Assembly: GCA_047516825.1 (NCBI GenBank)
Contig: JAKZUA010000217.1
Coordinates: forward strand, 1 to 10,506
Source: JADFQT01 sp047516825
Lineage (GTDB): Bacteria; Chloroflexota; Dehalococcoidia; Lucifugimonadales; UBA3495
Length of the DNA stretch: 10,506 bases
Direction: 5' to 3'
Part shown: positions 6,664 to 10,506 of the stretch, piece after piece
Layout of the letters: each line of letters starts with the position of its first letter
Numbering within the stretch: the stretch's first letter is position 1
Notes under the pieces: generated by a model
Told to the model about the DNA's origin: nothing
Database searches by the model: none
The model's input: only the letters and a program-made list of their open reading frames with translations
Made by a program: the position numbers and the translations under genes

Positions 6664-7410
6664 ATGGACTTTGGACTGCAAGGAAAGACGGTGCTTATTA
6701 CCGGAGCGACTCGTAACCACGGTAGAGCCAGTGCGCTGGCCTTTGCGGAAGAGGGGTCCAACCTGCTCCTGTGCACGCGGCAAAGCATGGATTTGCTGGA
6801 AGAAACGGCGCAGATGGTCTCTGGCTCTGGAGTCAAGGTGGTGACGGCCCAATGCGATGTCACCGACGAGGAACAGGTCAATTCGTTAATTCAGAAAGGC
6901 CTTAGCGAGTTTGGCCACGTTGACGTGGTGGTGAACAACGCTGCCTGGCGGGCCCGGGGCGAGCTAATGGATATAACTAATGAGGCCTGGCAGCATGCCG
7001 TGGGTGTAAATGTCCACGCGCCCTTCCTGATGTGCCGGGCGGTCATTCCCAGCATGGTAAACAATCGGTGGGGCCGCATCATCAACTACTCCGGAATCGC
7101 CCCTTTTCGAGGAGCTTCGGGACAGGGCACTTTGAAGCTGGCCTGCGAAGGATTGACCAGAGCTATTGCCACTGAGTACGGGAAATACAACATTACGGCG
7201 AATTGCATTGGGCCGGGTAGTATCGATGTAACGCGGACCCAGGGTCAAGAAAATCACCCTGGCGCGGGCGGCATTGAACTGGATAATCCGGTTCCCCGCC
7301 AGGGCACCGTCGAGGAATGCAGCGCGGTAGTGGTTTTTCTGGCCAGCGATGGCGCCAGGTATATCACCGGGCAGACCTACCTGGTAAATGGTGGCGCTCA
7401 CTACCTTTGA
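6664..7410 (+). CDS. Short-chain dehydrogenase/reductase-fold protein lacking the catalytic Tyr (248 aa)
   Basis: The length and order of motifs are those of a classical SDR: Rossmann start KTVLITGATRNHG (8-20), CDVTD (64-68), VNNAA (90-94), GVNVHAPF (114-121), the region around 141-166, then EYGKYNITANCIGPG (171-185) and ITGQTYLVNGG (234-244). The glycine motif TGxxxGxG has Asn18 for the middle Gly. NNAG is NNAA. The tetrad Asn (N116) is kept. In the active-site stretch, the canonical NxSS...YxxxK...GLTR is shortened by 3 residues. The position of Tyr is Leu157 or Gln154 depending on where the gap is put. Lys158 may stand in for the catalytic Lys, and Ser143 precedes Gly144 where SS is expected. 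Normal hydride-transfer chemistry is therefore doubtful. Start ATG follows GAAGGA (6653-6658). It is first of a tandem pair with a close paralogue 120 bp downstream. The fold is sure, the activity is not. Confidence 0.9.
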   Translation: MDFGLQGKTVLITGATRNHGRASALAFAEEGSNLLLCTRQSMDLLEETAQMVSGSGVKVVTAQCDVTDEEQVNSLIQKGLSEFGHVDVVVNNAAWRARGELMDITNEAWQHAVGVNVHAPFLMCRAVIPSMVNNRWGRIINYSGIAPFRGASGQGTLKLACEGLTRAIATEYGKYNITANCIGPGSIDVTRTQGQENHPGAGGIELDNPVPRQGTVEECSAVVVFLASDGARYITGQTYLVNGGAHYL

Positions 7411-7449
7411 ACAAGTAGGAAGGCCAGCGCCGAAGCCTTAGCGGACTTG

Positions 7450-7474
7450 AGGCATCGACCGTTAGGACATGCCT
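7450..7474. repeat. Small inverted repeat between the two SDR genes
   Basis: AGGCAT (7450-7455) and ATGCCT (7469-7474) are perfect 6-bp arms around a 13-nt spacer, in the 120-bp gap between the tandem SDR genes. It could form a weak hairpin in the mRNA or be a binding site. It has no T-run, so it is not a good intrinsic terminator, and co-transcription of the pair remains likely. Confidence 0.25.
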
Positions 7475-7530
7475 GCTCCGGTAGAACAATTCGATGCGGA
7501 ATAATCGGATAATTAAGGGGAGTAGATGCC

Positions 7531-8268
7531 GTGGAGACTAATCTTGAAGGGAAGACCGTCCTAGTTACCGAAGCAGTGCTGAACTTCGGCCCCGCTACCT
7601 CGCTGGCCTTTGCCAGGGAGGGATGTAATCTTTTACTGGCTACTCGTGAGGGCAATGAACAGCTTCAGAGGACGGCTCAGGCGGCAAGTTACCTGGGCGT
7701 GAAGGTAGCAACCCAGGTTTGCGACATCAGCGATCCAGGACAGGCCCAGGCTCTGGTCCAGAGAGCTATCAGCGAATTTGGTCGCATAGAGGTGCTGGTC
7801 AACAATGTTTCCTTCCCCATGCCAGCCCAGTCTCTTGAGCAGTTGCCCTTCGAGTTGTGGCAAAGAAAAATCGATGTGGAAATGACCGGCTCCTTTTTCC
7901 TCTGTAAAGAGGTGATACCGGGCATGATTCAGCAGCAGTGGGGACGGGTTGTCAACTTTACCGGCCTCGCGGCATTTCGGGGCTCCGACCCCCTGGCCAG
8001 CACCACCGAACTTGGTATTGTGGGACTTACTCGCGGGATAGCCCGCGAATACGGTAAATACAACATCACCGCCAACTGCGTGGGCCCCGGCGGAGTTGCG
8101 GGGGAGGAGGGTCCGGGGGAGTTGGATCCGCCGGAGGACCGCCACGCACTGCCGCGCTGGGGCAAACCCACCGAGGTGGCGTTTCTGGCCGTATGTCTGG
8201 CCAGCGAGGATGCCGGATATATTACCGGGCAGTGTCTCTTGGCCAATGGCGGCAAGTACTTTCTCTGA
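7531..8268 (+). CDS. SDR-fold protein with degenerate cofactor and active sites, probable pseudoenzyme (245 aa)
   Basis: It aligns end to end with the preceding SDR protein (roughly 40-45% identical by hand count; 20 of 23 residues from GLTR to GPG). The key SDR residues are changed: the glycine motif reads TEAVLNFG (13-20) with Glu14 and Asn18 for two Gly; NNAG is NNVS (91-94); the tetrad Asn is Glu117 in DVEMTG; the SS pair is Thr144-Gly145. In the segment 151-165, where YxxxK belongs, there is no Tyr and no Lys (GSDPLASTTELGIVG). The frame is open and the fold motifs are intact, so it is not a decayed pseudogene. Start is GTG at 7531 with AAGGGGAG (7515-7522); the nearby ATG at 7526 is out of frame. 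It may be a structural or regulatory partner of the upstream paralogue, as in heteromeric SDRs with one inactive subunit (BbsC of BbsCD in anaerobic toluene degradation), or have acquired a non-redox role. Confidence 0.9.
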   Translation: METNLEGKTVLVTEAVLNFGPATSLAFAREGCNLLLATREGNEQLQRTAQAASYLGVKVATQVCDISDPGQAQALVQRAISEFGRIEVLVNNVSFPMPAQSLEQLPFELWQRKIDVEMTGSFFLCKEVIPGMIQQQWGRVVNFTGLAAFRGSDPLASTTELGIVGLTRGIAREYGKYNITANCVGPGGVAGEEGPGELDPPEDRHALPRWGKPTEVAFLAVCLASEDAGYITGQCLLANGGKYFL

Positions 8269-8468
8269 TTTACGGTGCAGCGACGGGTCCCACCCACCAC
8301 ACGTCGCCGGAAGAATGGGTTTAAAAATCTGGTCTCTGCCTCTTGCCAGTAGGACGACCAACAGGGGATGATGTTACTCCAATTAACTTACCTTGAATAA
8401 AAAATAAAGGCAAACGCAAATTAGCACGCCCTCAGAGCTATCAACCTCGGGAAGCTTTTTCCGCCTAA
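8269..8468. other. AT-richer leader region before the ABC-F gene
   Basis: The second half (about 8375-8425) is noticeably AT-rich and is the likely promoter area of the ATPase gene. TTGAAT (8393-8398) followed after 17 bp by GCAAAT (8416-8421) is a weak promoter candidate. No Shine-Dalgarno is seen directly before the ATG. No terminator hairpin is evident after the SDR gene. Confidence 0.3.
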
Positions 8469-10346
8469 ATGACAGTAATATCCGCGGCTAACCTAGCGCT
8501 CGCTTACGGCAACGTTGAAATATTCTCCGGCGTCAACCTCAGAGTAGAGGATGCCGGCCGCATCGGAATCGTGGGACCCAATGGCAGCGGCAAAAGCACC
8601 CTCCTCAAACTTTTGGTAGGCGAATTGGAGCCCGACGCCGGGTCGATCCACCTCACCAGAGGCGCCCGCGTGGGCTATGTTCCCCAGGATCCGAAGTCAC
8701 CCTCCTCCGGCACCATCAGAGATCAGCTGATGACCGCCTTTCAGGACCTACGCCGGTTGGAGATAGAGCTGGAGTACGCAGCCTCAAATCTCCAGCAGTC
8801 GGAGCTTGGCGATGGTGTACAGGCGGAGGAACACTATTCGGCTCTGCTGGACCGATACGAGGCCTCGGGTGGTTACAGCTATCTCCATACTCTGGAGCGG
8901 GTCGCCGCCGGTGTGGGTCTCTCCTCCGCGTCGCTGGAACTTCCCGCCATTACTGCCAGCGGTGGGGAAGGTACCCGAGCCGCCCTGGCCAAGGCGCTTC
9001 TGTCCAGTCCGGATGTGTTGGTGCTGGACGAGCCCACCAACTACCTGGACTTGGAGGGGCTAACCTGGCTCGAAAGTTTCCTGAGCCACAATACCAAAGC
9101 CTTTTTGGTGGTATCCCATGACCGGTACTTTCTGGACCGGGTGGTGAACCAGGTTTGGGAGATGTACCGGGGACGCCTCCAAATCTTCCCCGGTAATTAC
9201 TCCAGGTACCGGCTGCTCCGGGAGGAAGGTCGGTTACGACAGCAGCGAGAGTACCAGCGCCAGCAGGAGCATATCGAAAGCGAACAAGCATTTATCCGCC
9301 GCTACCGAGCGGGACAGCGGGCCCGCGAAGCCAGGGGCCGGGCCCGTCGGCTGGATCGGTTGGAGCGGATAGAATCTCCCCAAGCCGATGCCGCGGTAAC
9401 TTTCTCGGGAATCGACGCCGGCCGGACCGGTCGTATGGTGCTCCAATCCGAGGGTTTGGTCGTTGGATTTGCCGAAGGGGAACAGACTACCAAGTTGTTG
9501 TCGGTCCCTGATGTGAAGTTAGAACGGGGCGCTCGAATCGCCATCATCGGCAGTAACGGCTCCGGCAAGACCACTCTGCTTCGGACCCTGTTGGGTTTGG
9601 CACCCCCGATTAGCGGGAGGGTGCTTACCGGCCAGGGAGTCGAGATCGGATACTATTCTCAGGAGTCCAGCGAACTGCCGGAAGATGCCACGGTGCTAGA
9701 CGCTTTCCTGGATGTGCGAAACCTGCCCCTGGAGGAAGCCCGCTCCTACCTGGCCCGGTTCTTGTTCCACGGCGATGAGGTTTTTCAGTCAGTTGGTTCG
9801 TTGAGCGGAGGCGAGCGCAGCAGACTGGCCCTGGCCCGACTATTGATTGGGGAGCCCAACCTGCTGATTTTGGACGAACCAACCACTCATCTGGATATCG
9901 CGACCCGGGAAGCTCTGGAGCAGGTGTTGCTGACATACACCGGCACTTTGTTGCTGGTATCCCACGACCGCCAATTAATATCCAAGATGGCAGATAAGCT
10001 GTGGATTGTGCGGGAAGGGAGCTTGTCGCTTTTCAATGGAGGATACCAAGAATGGGTCGAGCAGACTGCGGTGGCCGAGCCGGCATCGCGGGCCGAAAAA
10101 CCCTCGGCGAGAATCAGGAACCGGACCCGGATCAATCGGCACAATCCTCAGTGGAAGCCTCGGGTCACTGCTACTGAGAGGATAGAGAGTGAAATACTGA
10201 ATTTGGAGAACCGTCTCCAAGAGATCGAGGAACAGGTGGAGCTGGCGTCGGAGTCTCAGGACCTGGCAACCATTGCCAGGCTGGGGGCAGAGCATACGCA
10301 GATCCAATCCCAATTGGAGCAGAGGTGGACAGAGTGGGGGCAGTAA
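8469..10346 (+). CDS. ABC-F family ATPase, ribosome-associated (625 aa)
   Basis: Two ABC ATPase domains occur in one chain with no membrane segment, the ABC-F layout; the family acts on the ribosome at the E site, rescuing stalled translation or conferring resistance to ribosome-targeting antibiotics. NBD1: Walker A GPNGSGKST (36-44), signature ASGGEG (163-168), Walker B with E188 in LVLDEPTNYLD, H-loop SHD (216-218). A highly charged linker (about 245-303, many Arg/Gln/Glu) matches the P-site tRNA interaction motif. NBD2: Walker A GSNGSGKTT (361-369), signature LSGGE (445-449), Walker B with E470 in LLILDEPTTHLD, SHD (498-500). A C-terminal coiled coil (about 565-622) follows a basic stretch, as in Uup/YdiF-like members. 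Both sites look catalytically intact; the first signature has Ala for Leu. The codon before the ATG is a stop (TAA, 8466-8468), so no longer start is possible. There is no clear ribosome binding site. It is not obviously part of the SDR unit. The exact subfamily needs a tree. Confidence 0.95.
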   Translation: MTVISAANLALAYGNVEIFSGVNLRVEDAGRIGIVGPNGSGKSTLLKLLVGELEPDAGSIHLTRGARVGYVPQDPKSPSSGTIRDQLMTAFQDLRRLEIELEYAASNLQQSELGDGVQAEEHYSALLDRYEASGGYSYLHTLERVAAGVGLSSASLELPAITASGGEGTRAALAKALLSSPDVLVLDEPTNYLDLEGLTWLESFLSHNTKAFLVVSHDRYFLDRVVNQVWEMYRGRLQIFPGNYSRYRLLREEGRLRQQREYQRQQEHIESEQAFIRRYRAGQRAREARGRARRLDRLERIESPQADAAVTFSGIDAGRTGRMVLQSEGLVVGFAEGEQTTKLLSVPDVKLERGARIAIIGSNGSGKTTLLRTLLGLAPPISGRVLTGQGVEIGYYSQESSELPEDATVLDAFLDVRNLPLEEARSYLARFLFHGDEVFQSVGSLSGGERSRLALARLLIGEPNLLILDEPTTHLDIATREALEQVLLTYTGTLLLVSHDRQLISKMADKLWIVREGSLSLFNGGYQEWVEQTAVAEPASRAEKPSARIRNRTRINRHNPQWKPRVTATERIESEILNLENRLQEIEEQVELASESQDLATIARLGAEHTQIQSQLEQRWTEWGQ

Positions 10347-10365
10347 TAGTAAAACTGACACCAAG

Positions 10366-10380
10366 GAGCCTGTCCCACAA
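10366..10380 (+). repeat. Possible relative of the MITE-end motif after the ABC-F gene
   Basis: GAGCCTGTCCCACAA shares the octamer GAGCCTGT with the MITE left end (4440-4447), in the same orientation relative to the preceding gene, 19 nt past the stop codon. The similarity stops after the octamer, so this may be chance. The rest of 10347-10506 shows no gene or other recognisable feature. Confidence 0.2.
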
Positions 10381-10506
10381 ACCCTCTTCCAGAAGCAAGG
10401 CTGGAGCCCTAAACTGGTGACAGCTGAAGATGGGGGTGGACGGGATGGCCTACCATTTGGTGCCCTGTGACCGGGAGCAAGGATACCTGATGCCCCCTTC
10501 CTTACA

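Noticed and set aside
7531..8268. Second SDR as a decayed pseudogene
   Set aside because: Full length, no frameshift or internal stop, good ribosome binding site, and conserved residues outside the active site.
7633..8361. 242-codon open frame antisense to the second SDR gene
   Set aside because: The plus strand encodes an unmistakable SDR fold; the antisense product has no motif.
8469..10346. ABC transporter ATPase
   Set aside because: Two ATPase domains in one chain joined by a charged linker, with a C-terminal coiled coil and no permease gene nearby; this is the ABC-F layout.

Overview
The window looks like a metabolically versatile, probably uncultured bacterium of moderate GC content. 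Two luciferase-like flavin monooxygenases, a vicinal-oxygen-chelate (VOC) protein and tandem short-chain dehydrogenase-like proteins in 10.5 kb resemble the oxidoreductase-rich genomes of Chloroflexota (SAR202/Dehalococcoidia). This is inferred from gene content only; no marker gene is present to fix the taxonomy.

Layout: (1) 1-401, no convincing gene, a candidate promoter. (2) 402-1586 (+), a 394-aa luciferase-like monooxygenase. (3) 1831-4055 (-), a translationally coupled pair: a predicted beta-propeller protein (363 aa, first in the transcript) overlapping by 4 bp a protein with Ig-like domains (378 aa, GTG start). (4) 4056-4686, a gene-free stretch with a MITE-like element of about 226 bp that encloses a strongly palindromic REP-like repeat. 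(5) 4687-6336 (-), a VOC protein followed 90 bp later by a second luciferase-like monooxygenase (GTG start). (6) 6337-6663, a divergent intergenic region with a perfect CCATG-ATA-CATGG inverted repeat. (7) 6664-8268 (+), two paralogous SDR-fold proteins in tandem. (8) 8469-10346 (+), an ABC-F ATPase with a C-terminal coiled coil. (9) 10347-10506, no gene seen.

The centre (4687-8268) reads as a possible catabolic module: flavin monooxygenase plus VOC on one strand, two SDR-fold proteins on the other, sharing a control region. The substrate cannot be read from the sequence. The most unusual signal is the SDR pair. The first lacks the catalytic Tyr of the YxxxK motif and carries a 3-residue deletion there. 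The second has lost all four residues of the Asn-Ser-Tyr-Lys tetrad and most of the glycine-rich cofactor motif, yet both keep a well conserved fold. This suggests a pseudoenzyme or heteromeric SDR complex, or a different chemistry on an SDR scaffold. Second in interest is the coupled propeller/Ig-like pair, which carries no visible signal peptide.
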